Shown here piece after piece: positions 29,269 to 37,601 of a stretch of 64,000 nt of DNA. The notes beneath the pieces were generated by a model. It did not search any database. It was given only the letters and a program-made list of their open reading frames with translations, and was not told where the DNA came from. Position numbers and translations under genes: made by a program. This DNA is from DASQFI01 sp963780895 (GTDB lineage: Bacteria; Acidobacteriota; Vicinamibacteria; Vicinamibacterales; SCN-69-37), in assembly GCA_963780895.1 (NCBI GenBank), contig CAWAEG010000001.1:1302001-1366000 (forward strand), written 5' to 3'. How positions within the stretch are numbered: position 1 is the stretch's first letter; each line of letters opens with the position of its first letter.

Positions 29269-30996
29269 CTATTTCTGAAAAGCGATCTTCCCTCCGACAA
29301 TCGTCAGCACGACTTTCCCGTCGAGCAGCTTGTGCGGGTCTTTCTCCGCCATCTGCATCGGATCGATGTCAACGACCGTGATGTCCGCGCGCCGGCTGCC
29401 GACGAGCGTACCGCTGTCATGCTCGCGAAACTCAGCGTAAGCCGCCCACGACGTCCAGCCTCGCAGCGCTTCTTCAATCGTCAGCGCTTCTTCCGGCCGC
29501 CAGCCGCCAGGCGGCTGATGGTCCTTGTCGGTGCGCGTGACGGCTGAGTGGAGTCCATAAAAGATGTTGTAGTCGGTCGCCGGCAGATCCGAGTTGAAGG
29601 TCATCCGCGCGCCGGCCCGGCGGAGCGATCGCCACGCGTACGCGCCCTTGATGCGTTCGGGTCCGATGCGCGCCTCGGCCCAGGGCATGTCTTCGACGGC
29701 ATGAGACGGCTGCATCGACGCGATGACGCCGAGCGCGGCGAATCTGGGAACGTCGGCCGGGCTCACGACCTGCGCGTGCTCGATGCGCGGCCGGGACTGT
29801 TTCGCGTCGGGACGTGCCGCCATAACCTCCTGAAAGAAGTCGAGCGCTTCACGGGTGGCACGGTCGCCGATCGCGTGGATGACCACCTGAAAGCCCGTGC
29901 GGAACATGTCGGCCATGCGGTCGCGATCGAACCCGTAGTCTTTGCCGCCGGTGCCGCGATGGCCCGGCCGGTCGCTGTAGTCCTCGAAGAAGAACGCGCC
30001 GCGCGAGCCCATCGCGCCGTCGTAGAACGCCTTGACCGAGCGGATTACCAGGTTCGACGGACCGGTGACGGGTTTGCGGCGGGCCCAGCCGGACATCACC
30101 GCCGGGTCTCGCGCTGCGAGCATCGTATAGACGGGGATCGCGAGCTGACCTTTCGCGTTGAGCTCTTCGAGCGTTGCGAGGAGCGCCGCGTCCGCTCCAG
30201 CTTCATGCGCCGACACGTAGCCGGCAGCCGCGAGCGCGTCGAGCGCTTTCACGACACGAGTGGCGAGCTGCGTCGGCGTCGCCGCAGGCATTGCAGTCGT
30301 CAGCAGCGCCCCGGCGTTGTTGAGCAGGATCCCCGTCGGTTGCCCGCGGCCGTCCTTCCTGATCTCGCCTCCGACGGGCGCCGTGGTCGTGGCCGTGATC
30401 TTCGCGCGCTCGAACGCCAGCCGGTTGCCCCAGACGGCGAACGTGTGCAGGCCGCGCAGGATGACCGGATGATCCGGCACACGTTCGCTGAGCAGCCGCA
30501 TGTCCGGATACTTGTTGGCCCACGCGCCCTCATCCCAGCCCCAGCCGACGATCCATTCGCCCTTCGGGGTCGTGCGCGCGCGTTCCTCGACGCGTGCAAC
30601 GGCTTCGGCTTCCGTTTTCACGCCGACGAGGTTCACGCGCTCGAGCGACGCGCCGAGCTCGGGCAGGTGGACGTGTGAGTCGATGAGACCAGGCAGAACC
30701 GTCGCGCCCTTGAGATCGATGACGCGCGTCGATGGCCCGCGATACGCTTCGCCATCGACCCGCTGACCGACGAACATGATCCGGTCACCGCGGAGGGCGA
30801 CAGCCTGCGCGTCGGGCCGCCAGCCGGCCGCGTCGTGCGGCGCGCCGCTCGCCGGACGTCCGTCGCGATCGGGTTCCGGCCACGTAAAGGTGTACACGCG
30901 TCCGCCGACGAGCAGGATGTCGGCGTGCTCGGCGCTGCCACAGCCAAACGCCGCCAGGCCGGCGGCGAAGACGCACGCGAGTCCGATTCGTCGCAT
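29269..30996 (-). CDS. YtcJ-like amidohydrolase, probable lipoprotein
   Basis: A metal-dependent amidohydrolase of the amidohydrolase_3/YtcJ family, 575 residues. The N-terminal hydrophobic segment ends in a lipobox-like LAAFGCGS. Family motifs are LPGLIDSHVHLPELG (metal His-x-His), ILRGLHTFAVWGN, VVIHAIGDRATREALDFF, RPRIEHAQ and MTFNSDLPATDYN. The C-terminal beta domain returns with ADITVVDIDP. The substrate is unknown; relatives act on amides, carbamates or imines. The ATG at 30996 is chosen because it begins the signal segment and lies 4 bases after the stop of the MmcQ/YjbR gene, which indicates an operon. Confidence 0.87.
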   Translation of the reverse strand: MRRIGLACVFAAGLAAFGCGSAEHADILLVGGRVYTFTWPEPDRDGRPASGAPHDAAGWRPDAQAVALRGDRIMFVGQRVDGEAYRGPSTRVIDLKGATVLPGLIDSHVHLPELGASLERVNLVGVKTEAEAVARVEERARTTPKGEWIVGWGWDEGAWANKYPDMRLLSERVPDHPVILRGLHTFAVWGNRLAFERAKITATTTAPVGGEIRKDGRGQPTGILLNNAGALLTTAMPAATPTQLATRVVKALDALAAAGYVSAHEAGADAALLATLEELNAKGQLAIPVYTMLAARDPAVMSGWARRKPVTGPSNLVIRSVKAFYDGAMGSRGAFFFEDYSDRPGHRGTGGKDYGFDRDRMADMFRTGFQVVIHAIGDRATREALDFFQEVMAARPDAKQSRPRIEHAQVVSPADVPRFAALGVIASMQPSHAVEDMPWAEARIGPERIKGAYAWRSLRRAGARMTFNSDLPATDYNIFYGLHSAVTRTDKDHQPPGGWRPEEALTIEEALRGWTSWAAYAEFREHDSGTLVGSRRADITVVDIDPMQMAEKDPHKLLDGKVVLTIVGGKIAFQK

Positions 30997-31000
30997 GGGC

Positions 31001-31408
31001 TCAGCGCCGTTTGCGAGCGCGTTGGGCGGTTCGCGCCGGCTTGCGTTTCGCAGAGGCACGTTTCGGTGTTTTGCCGGCCGCCCGCCGCTTGGGCAACTTC
31101 GCCTTGATGATCTCGTACGCCGTCTGAATCAATCGCTCACGATCGCGCTTCCCCAGCGCCGATCCGAGCTCCGTTTCCTGCACCCACATCGCGCGGGCCA
31201 TGTACGGCGCCGGAATCAACCCGGGCTGTTCGACCAGCTCCGCGAACGTCTCCGGCGTGCACTTGAACGCGATTTGATGCGCGGGTTCGAGGCAGACGAC
31301 GCAGAACATCCTGCCGCCGATCGTGAAGACGAGGTCGTTGCCCCACTTGACGTCTTCCGCAACGTCGGGCAGGGAGTGGCAGAATTGACGAACCTGATCC
31401 AGCGACAT
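31001..31408 (-). CDS. MmcQ/YjbR family protein with basic tail
   Basis: A small protein of 135 residues. The CyaY-like MmcQ/YjbR fold (about 1-100) shows the family stretches CHSLPDVAEDVKWGNDLVFTIGG, MFCVV and IAFKCTPETFAEL. A Lys/Arg/Ala-rich tail (about 105-135) resembles histone-like tails and could bind nucleic acid. The function of the family is not established. It is followed after 4 bases by the amidohydrolase gene. Confidence 0.82.
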   Translation of the reverse strand: MSLDQVRQFCHSLPDVAEDVKWGNDLVFTIGGRMFCVVCLEPAHQIAFKCTPETFAELVEQPGLIPAPYMARAMWVQETELGSALGKRDRERLIQTAYEIIKAKLPKRRAAGKTPKRASAKRKPARTAQRARKRR

Positions 31409-31670
31409 GGGACTGGAATCATAGTGGACGGAGCACTACCGACCCATCACGTGTCAGCAGCCCCGGTCGGCGATCAACCTGAGACCTCGGATATGACTCT
31501 TTGGACAGCTTGATCTACCGCAGGCGCAGGGTCGTCTTTCGATCGCCCAATTTGTTCAGGATTTCCACCCAAGAGAGAGCAAGACTGCACGGATCGGGCC
31601 GCTAACCTGTCAGAGATCCGAGGCGCGTCAATTGCATGAAGTTCGCACGAACTTCTTCCACTCCCCGGCC

Positions 31671-32021
31671 ATGGGCTATGACCACGCTGCCATTTATCGC
31701 GAGGTCCGCGAAGCTCTCGCACGGACGCCGGGTCGTACCCTGCAAGCCATTGCAAAGGATCTGAACGTCGACCGTCACACCGTCACTCGAGCCATCCAAC
31801 GCCACGCCGGTCTCTCTTTCGTGAAACTGCAGGTCGTGTACATGCGACAGGCACTGGACCAGTTGGGCCGGCGCCGGCAACCTCTGCTGCGGAAGGAAGT
31901 AGCCAACCAGCTCGGATTGACTTCAACACGAGCTCTTCATGGCTGGCTAGAAAGGCTCAACCGTGGTTCCCGAAACGCGTCATCTGCTCCCAAGCCAACC
32001 CAATTGCGCCGTCCCTGCTAA
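31671..32021 (+). CDS. AraC-like helix-turn-helix protein
   Basis: A small predicted DNA-binding protein of 116 residues. Two helix-turn-helix-like segments are seen: LQAIAKDLNVDRHTVTRAIQR (about 26-46) and LLRKEVANQLGLTSTRALHGW (about 75-95). They are joined by a helix beginning GLSFVKLQVVYMRQAL, which is the layout of an AraC-type DNA-binding domain without a ligand domain. The ATG at 31671 is preferred to a TTG 39 bases upstream. It opens a lower-GC segment and may regulate the following propeller, Cys-rich and permease genes. The spacer 31409-31670 holds no other gene. Confidence 0.65.
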   Translation: MGYDHAAIYREVREALARTPGRTLQAIAKDLNVDRHTVTRAIQRHAGLSFVKLQVVYMRQALDQLGRRRQPLLRKEVANQLGLTSTRALHGWLERLNRGSRNASSAPKPTQLRRPC

Positions 32022-32073
32022 CCACGATCGGTTAAGCTGCCGGTTCATCAGTTCCCCAACAAGGCTGAAAGCA

Positions 32074-33294
32074 ATGAGTCAGTCACCGAGTCATGGCCAC
32101 GGCGACTTGTTACGGCCGTGCCTCGCGCTCCCACCGACTATCGGTGCGACGTCGTGGACAGCCGGAACCGTCATTGGGTTCGCCGTTCTGCTGATTTTCA
32201 TGTCGGTTGGATGCGACCGTGGGGGCGGGCAATCGAGCTCACTCGCAGCCGGCCATTCTGCAAGTGCAGCGTCGAGGGGGACAGCTACTCCTGAACCAGC
32301 TCAAACTGCGGTGACGGCACCAACGGCAGGGGTCGAGCTGCGGTTCGTCGTGAAGCTCGTCGATCCGGGTGGGCGAACGATGCTGACGGATCCGGTCGTT
32401 GTCGTTCGGGACAACCCTGGGCGCTTCCTGCTCTTGTCTCCGTCAAAGGATTCCGTCCTTGTGTTCGATGCTGCTGGGAAACACGAGGCAACGCTGGGCA
32501 AACGCGGTCAATCTGCTGGCGAATTCCAACGAGCGGCACGTCTGCTGGTGGGAAACGACGGCTCCATTCTCGTCTATGACAGCGTCCTCAGGAGGGTGAC
32601 GCGGTTCGATCGAAACCTCAAGTTGCAGGAGTTACTACAGGTGGCCTACGGACCAGAGCTTCAGCTTCCAACTGGAGATTTTATCGTGGCGGAGCAGATC
32701 TCGAGTCGTGAACTGATTGGGTTTCCGGTTCACCGGGTCGGTGCTGATGGAACCGTCCGAAAGTCCTTTGGAATCGACACGCCGCAATACCGGCCCGACC
32801 TGAAGCTTGTTGTGAATCGATTGGTCGCACGTGCAACGAAAGGCGGGGTCTGGACTGTCGCACCCGGGCGTTATGTCATTGAGCGTTGGGATCCGATTGA
32901 GGGTCAGAGGCTGGCGCAAATCATCGTGAAGTCGACATGGTTTCGCGAGACGACACAATTTAGAACCAATGAACTGACTCCACCGAACGCCATCATCGAA
33001 GGGATCTGGGAACAAGACGGTCTCCTCTGGACACTGCTGCGGGACGCTGACAGTAAGTGGCGTCCACCGGCGGCCCCGAATACCGAACGACCGCACGATC
33101 CGGCGGAGTACGACCGAACCTACGATTGGGTCCTCGAAGCTGTATCTCCAGAAAACGGGCAGGTGCTGGCATCAAGACGGTTTGACGGTCTTCACAGCGT
33201 CTATCGGCCCTCGACATTGATCGCGACGTCCGCTGACCGGGCTGCGATCAACCTCTGGAACGTGCGTCTGGATCGAAAGGAAGGTTCCAAATGA
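32074..33294 (+). CDS. predicted lipoprotein with six-bladed propeller-like repeats
   Basis: An exported protein of 406 residues. A hydrophobic segment near residues 29-46 ends in MSVGCDRG, a plausible lipobox. The remainder is beta-rich with repeated patterns such as FLLLSPSKDSVLVFDAAGKHEATLGKRG split over blades, ILVYDSVLRRVTRFD, and VWTVAPGRYVIERWD, typical of NHL or six-bladed beta-propellers. Binding partner unknown. Its TGA overlaps the ATG of the small Cys-rich gene (ATGA), so the two products are made together. Base composition is clearly lower in GC than most of the window. Confidence 0.65.
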   Translation: MSQSPSHGHGDLLRPCLALPPTIGATSWTAGTVIGFAVLLIFMSVGCDRGGGQSSSLAAGHSASAASRGTATPEPAQTAVTAPTAGVELRFVVKLVDPGGRTMLTDPVVVVRDNPGRFLLLSPSKDSVLVFDAAGKHEATLGKRGQSAGEFQRAARLLVGNDGSILVYDSVLRRVTRFDRNLKLQELLQVAYGPELQLPTGDFIVAEQISSRELIGFPVHRVGADGTVRKSFGIDTPQYRPDLKLVVNRLVARATKGGVWTVAPGRYVIERWDPIEGQRLAQIIVKSTWFRETTQFRTNELTPPNAIIEGIWEQDGLLWTLLRDADSKWRPPAAPNTERPHDPAEYDRTYDWVLEAVSPENGQVLASRRFDGLHSVYRPSTLIATSADRAAINLWNVRLDRKEGSK

Positions 33295-33815
33295 AGAGGA
33301 TGGTGCGTGTCGTTGTTGCTGTTCTGATTGCTGGGTCGGCGGGTCTGGCGATTCACTCGGAATCCAATCCCGTGTCGGCGGCACCAGAAGTGTTGACTGT
33401 ACCCGGATCTACAGATGGTAGAGTGGAGTGTGAACTCCAGTGCAACGATGGTTGCTTCATAGGCGAGCACGACGCCTTCGATATCAGCGCGACGGGCCGC
33501 AACGCGATGCGGAATGGGGGTGCTCACCCGGAGCCACCGGACAATTGCTTCTCCGGTTCCTGTGACACGAAGCATGGCCCGATTTGGCCGGAATGCGACG
33601 TGCCAGTGTCCCCGGAAACTCTGACTCAGCCAGAGCTGATCGAGTCCGTGCGGTTGGCTGTACTCGCACAAGACTCCGCGAAACTCGGTACGCTTACCGC
33701 GAAGTATCCAGCATGGGTCAGGTTGAATCAAGAACGTGCGGCAATCCAGGTGGCAAACTGCAAGGGACGAGTGGTCGCGCATTTACCATTGGTGGAGTTG
33801 CGACCTGTTCATTGA
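33291..33815 (+). CDS. small exported Cys-rich protein, function unknown
   Basis: A protein of 174 residues with a signal peptide (about 1-30, ending near PVSAA). Eight cysteines follow in tight clusters: CELQCNDGC, NCFSGSC, PEC and a later NC. These suggest disulfides or a bound metal after export. The C-terminal third is helical. I recognise no family. It is translationally coupled to the propeller lipoprotein (4-base overlap) and followed by an ADOP permease. The pairing of a propeller protein with a small exported partner recalls arrangements in Bacteroidetes, but that is an analogy only. Confidence 0.6.
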   Translation: MKRMVRVVVAVLIAGSAGLAIHSESNPVSAAPEVLTVPGSTDGRVECELQCNDGCFIGEHDAFDISATGRNAMRNGGAHPEPPDNCFSGSCDTKHGPIWPECDVPVSPETLTQPELIESVRLAVLAQDSAKLGTLTAKYPAWVRLNQERAAIQVANCKGRVVAHLPLVELRPVH

Positions 33816-33910
33816 GGTGAGTTCAACGCGATGCTCCCTAGATGGTTCGGGGGTGGAGCGGCTCATCCGGCCGCTCCACCATTGATGTCTTTCCGAGCGG
33901 GTGGTTTGTG

Positions 33911-36367
33911 GTGAGGATTCTGCTGACCGAGGCGTTGCCCGCGCTCCGCCGGCTGAAACGTCAGCCACGGACTCCGCTCGCCGTGGTCGCAATACTCGGA
34001 CTGGGGATTGGCGCGGCGACGGCCGTCTTTGCAGTGGTCGATTCCATTCTCTTGCGACCCCTCCCCTGGCCATCAGCAGACCGCCTCGTCCTTGTTCACG
34101 CGACGCTCCCTGATCAGCGCGACCGCCCTTCGCTCCACGGCACGTGGAACCGCGCGCCAATTGCATGGGCTGCGTGGAAAGACATGCAGTCTAGTCCTGT
34201 ATTCGAGGACGTCGGCGTCTGGTATGGCGCCCGAATGGTGTTCGAAGCAGCGGAGCCTGAGCTGGTCCCTGTTCAGTATGTCTCCGCGTCGTTGCTCGGA
34301 CTGCTTGGAGCGAGACCGGCGATAGGGCGATTGTTTACGCCGCTGGAAGACTACGAAGAAGTCCATCTTGCCGTTCTGACCCACGATACCTGGCGCCGAC
34401 GCTTCGGCGGCCGCGACACTGTGATCGGAGAGACGGTTCTCCTCAGATCCGGAACCAGTGCCGGAGCCGCAAGCACGGTCATCGGTGTGTTGGCCCCTGA
34501 CGTTCGCTTTCCCGGAGAACAGCCCGAATTCCTGCTGCCGATCGGACTGATGAGCTGGAACGGCCGGTTCGAGCAGAACCGCTTTCTTCGCGTCATGGCT
34601 CGACTCGCGGTTGGAATTCATCCGAACACGGCCCTTCAGGCCGTCGAGCCCTTCGTAAGAGGTTCAGTATCGCAAGGCCGGAGATCGGCGGCGATCGTCA
34701 CAATCGCCGAAGCTGAACTCGGTGCATTTCGACCCACCCTTTGGTTGTTACTCGGTGGCAGTGGCCTCCTCCTCTTTATAGCCTGTGGGAGTGTGGCGGG
34801 TGTGCTGTTCGGGAATGTTCGTGCGCGACGACACGAAATCGGTGTGTGTTTCGCTCTCGGGTGCTCCCGCGGGCGCCTTTTTGTTCAACTGGCGATCGAG
34901 CATGTTCTCCTCGCGATGCTGGTGGGTGTAGTTGGCCTGCTCTCGGCGTTCTGGTTCACGCCGGCATTGCTCGCTCTCGCGCCAGGGGAGTTGCGGGACT
35001 GGACTGCGGTCCAGATCGACGCTCGGGTCGTACTCCTGTCGCTCAGTCTTGGACTCGTGACCGTACTCGGTAGCGGACTCCTGCCGGCCTTTGTTTTGTC
35101 GGCCACGAACCCGAACGTCGAGTTGGCAGACCGGAGGGGGCGCGAGGCCCGATGGCACCAACTGACGTCTCGAGCCGTGCTATCGGGCCAAATCGCGTTG
35201 ACGCTCGTACTCGTGGTATCAGCAAGCCTTCTCGCAGAAACTCTTTTACGCTTGCAGCGGCAGCCCCTCGGGTTCGAACCCGCCGGCGTGGCGGTCGTGT
35301 CAGTTCGACCGACCCGCGACGCGTCGTTGTCCTATCGACCGAGTGCTCCGTTGCCTGGTGACATGCGTCCGGGGGCCAACAGTCGTCAGGCGTATCTGAC
35401 CTCGCTGTTTGCAAGTTGGATGTACACGGCTGGTTTACTGGAGGCGTTGGATGCCCTCCCCGGCGTCGTCAGCACGGCTGGCGCCGGCAGGCCACCGTTC
35501 TTTCAAAGCGGGCTGGAAGCGCCAGTACATCGTCGTGACCAGTCTCTTGATGTGGAGATCGCGACGGTGAATCACGTCACCGAAGGGTATTTGGAGACAC
35601 TGCGCGTGCCACTGAGACGAGGGCGGTCCTTCGAGCGGCCCGATCGTGGCCGTCGCCGAATAATCGTCTCAGAAGAATTGGAGCGTCGCCTGTTTCAGGA
35701 TAGAAGCGTGGGCGAGACCGTAATCTTGAATAAGAATCCCTACGAGATTATTGGGGTGGCTGGCAATGTGACGCCGCGCTACAAGATCAACGGGCCGGCG
35801 CCGACAGTCTATGTTCTCGACGAGACCTTCATGCAAATCGGGCACTATTTGGTCCGATTCTCCGGAGAGCCGGGCGCCACGCTGCCTCTCCTCAGACAGA
35901 CGATCACGCAGCACGATCCCTCGATGGTCGTCACCTCAACAACCACTCTCGAAGGGGTTATCGCTCAAGCGACTGCTCCGGAGCGATTCAGGGCAAGCCT
36001 GTCTATTCTCGTAGGTATTGCTGGCCTTGGGCTCGCGATGGGCGGCGTGTACGCCATGGGCCGTAGGTGGGTGGCTGAGCGTCGAAAGGAAATTGCGGTT
36101 CGGGTGGTGTGTGGTGCCAGGCCCCGGAACGTCGCAGCGCTGGTGCTTCGAGAAACTGCGGTGACGGTGGGTGTCGGGGTTGCCGTGGGTTTGCCCATTG
36201 CACTGCTTACATCTCATCTTCTCGCGAGTTTTTTATTTGGCGTGACTCCTACATCTATGTCTGCGTTTGCGGTAGCCCTCGTTGGGTTGGCGGCCACGGC
36301 GTGCATCGCCACGCTTCCGTCAGGACTCCCAGCGAGCCGCATCGACGTCAGGTCGAATCTCAGCTAG
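33911..36367 (+). CDS. ADOP-family FtsX/MacB-like permease (no PadR partner)
   Basis: A large membrane protein of 818 residues from a GTG at 33911; an ATG at 33842 is also in frame but adds unlikely sequence. The layout is a first helix near residues 20-42 (LAVVAILGLGIGAATAVFAVV), a long periplasmic MacB-core domain, three helices near 270-400, a second periplasmic domain and three C-terminal helices (FtsX domains). This duplicated permease form is the acidobacterial duplicated orphan permease family. No ABC ATPase lies nearby, as is usual for the family. Its GC content is lower than that of the other two ADOP genes, and it lacks the PadR gene and the N-terminal helical domain they have. Confidence 0.8.
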   Translation: MRILLTEALPALRRLKRQPRTPLAVVAILGLGIGAATAVFAVVDSILLRPLPWPSADRLVLVHATLPDQRDRPSLHGTWNRAPIAWAAWKDMQSSPVFEDVGVWYGARMVFEAAEPELVPVQYVSASLLGLLGARPAIGRLFTPLEDYEEVHLAVLTHDTWRRRFGGRDTVIGETVLLRSGTSAGAASTVIGVLAPDVRFPGEQPEFLLPIGLMSWNGRFEQNRFLRVMARLAVGIHPNTALQAVEPFVRGSVSQGRRSAAIVTIAEAELGAFRPTLWLLLGGSGLLLFIACGSVAGVLFGNVRARRHEIGVCFALGCSRGRLFVQLAIEHVLLAMLVGVVGLLSAFWFTPALLALAPGELRDWTAVQIDARVVLLSLSLGLVTVLGSGLLPAFVLSATNPNVELADRRGREARWHQLTSRAVLSGQIALTLVLVVSASLLAETLLRLQRQPLGFEPAGVAVVSVRPTRDASLSYRPSAPLPGDMRPGANSRQAYLTSLFASWMYTAGLLEALDALPGVVSTAGAGRPPFFQSGLEAPVHRRDQSLDVEIATVNHVTEGYLETLRVPLRRGRSFERPDRGRRRIIVSEELERRLFQDRSVGETVILNKNPYEIIGVAGNVTPRYKINGPAPTVYVLDETFMQIGHYLVRFSGEPGATLPLLRQTITQHDPSMVVTSTTTLEGVIAQATAPERFRASLSILVGIAGLGLAMGGVYAMGRRWVAERRKEIAVRVVCGARPRNVAALVLRETAVTVGVGVAVGLPIALLTSHLLASFLFGVTPTSMSAFAVALVGLAATACIATLPSGLPASRIDVRSNLS

Positions 36368-36525
36368 CGACGGGCGATGTCGTGTCCTGTGACGCGACGA
36401 CCTGTCGCCCCGCATTAGCCCACTACCGTCGATTCCAGTCTCTCTTGACTGCCGCCATTTCAGGGCGCAAGATATTCCCTCCCCAAAAGATAGATCGATC
36501 AATTAGTCGATACGTGAGGTCGCCC

Positions 36526-37482
36526 ATGGCGAAACAGCTCGCGCACGTCGCGGTCGTGCTGTCCATGTTCGCAGCGGTCACGGCGCAGGCGCGTCAGGAC
36601 CAGGCCCCACCCGATCCCAAGTTCACGGCTGCCATGCAGAAAGGCGAGGCGGCGCTCAAAGCGCGCCGCTTCGAGGAGGCCATCGACGCCTTCAAGCAGG
36701 CCAACGCCATCGAGAAGAAGACGTCGGCGGCCGCGTTCTATGGGCTCGGACGGGCCTATCAGGGCCTGGGCGCGTTCAAGACCGGCGCGGAAAGCTGCGC
36801 CGAAGGTTTGAAGCACGTCGGAGACGACCGTCGTCTCCAGGCCATGCTGCTGAACCAGCGCGGGATGGCGCTGTTCAGCCTTGCCGACAAGAACACTGAC
36901 AAGGAAATCCGCGACGCGGAAGCCGAGTTCCGGTCAGCGCTCGTTCTGGCCGAAGCGCCGCCGATCGCCTGGTACAACCTCGGCATCGCGCTGCTCAAGC
37001 AGAGCCGCGACCAGGAAGGCACCGCCGCCCTGCAGGCCTATGTCGACAGCGGCGCGCGCGCGCCTGAGATCGATCTGGCGAAGAAGATGATCGAAAACCC
37101 GCGCCGCGGCCGTGAGAACTACGCACCGGACTACGCGTTTGCGTCTTTGGCTGGTGACTACGTCGCCTCGAAGGAGCTTATCGGCAAAACGGTACTGCTC
37201 GACTTCTGGGGCCAATGGTGCGGCCCGTGCCGGGCGGCAACGCCGGATCTGGTCAAGCTCTACAAGAAATACCGCGATGGACCGTTCGAGATGCTTGGCA
37301 TCAGCTCCGACAAGCCCGCCGACCAGCAGAAGTGGGTGGACTACATCGCCAAGACCAAGATGGAATGGCCGCAGTACCTCGACCTGAACCGCCAGATCCA
37401 CCGCACGTTCCAGGTCAACGTCTTCCCAACCTACATCGTCGTCGACACCGAAGGGATCGTCCGGACGCGCCGGGCGGGCTAG
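36526..37482 (+). CDS. TPR-thioredoxin (TlpA-like) protein, possibly truncated by an amber codon
   Basis: An exported protein of 318 residues with a signal peptide (about 1-22). TPR repeats (about 35-175) precede a TlpA-like thioredoxin domain whose active site is WCGPC (in LLDFWGQWCGPCRAATP), followed by the cis-Pro segment NVFPTYIVVD. It likely reduces disulfides or handles redox partners outside the cytoplasm. The frame ends at TAG 37480-37482, directly after IVRTRRAG. The same frame continues past it with GLGAIDELENAIKKSIKD, the helix normally closing such domains, and next stops at 37599. The amber codon is therefore either a recent mutation or a sequence error. Confidence 0.83.
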   Translation: MAKQLAHVAVVLSMFAAVTAQARQDQAPPDPKFTAAMQKGEAALKARRFEEAIDAFKQANAIEKKTSAAAFYGLGRAYQGLGAFKTGAESCAEGLKHVGDDRRLQAMLLNQRGMALFSLADKNTDKEIRDAEAEFRSALVLAEAPPIAWYNLGIALLKQSRDQEGTAALQAYVDSGARAPEIDLAKKMIENPRRGRENYAPDYAFASLAGDYVASKELIGKTVLLDFWGQWCGPCRAATPDLVKLYKKYRDGPFEMLGISSDKPADQQKWVDYIAKTKMEWPQYLDLNRQIHRTFQVNVFPTYIVVDTEGIVRTRRAG

Positions 37483-37601
37483 GGCCTGGGGGCCATCGAC
37501 GAACTCGAGAACGCAATCAAGAAGAGCATCAAGGACGGAATGCCGAAGACGATCTACTTCTCTACTCTAAAAACCCCCCACAAAACGACGACAATATAGC
37601 T

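Noticed and set aside
31671..32021. Transposase or phage regulator
   Set aside because: Only an AraC-like double helix-turn-helix is seen; no DDE residues, terminal repeats or phage neighbours.
33911..36367. Permease of a classical MacAB-type ABC exporter
   Set aside because: No ATPase or membrane-fusion gene is adjacent to any of the three permeases; the orphan ADOP assignment fits better.
37480..37482. Pyrrolysine-type recoding of the amber codon
   Set aside because: No pyl genes or methylamine methyltransferases are present, and the position is not a known recoding site.
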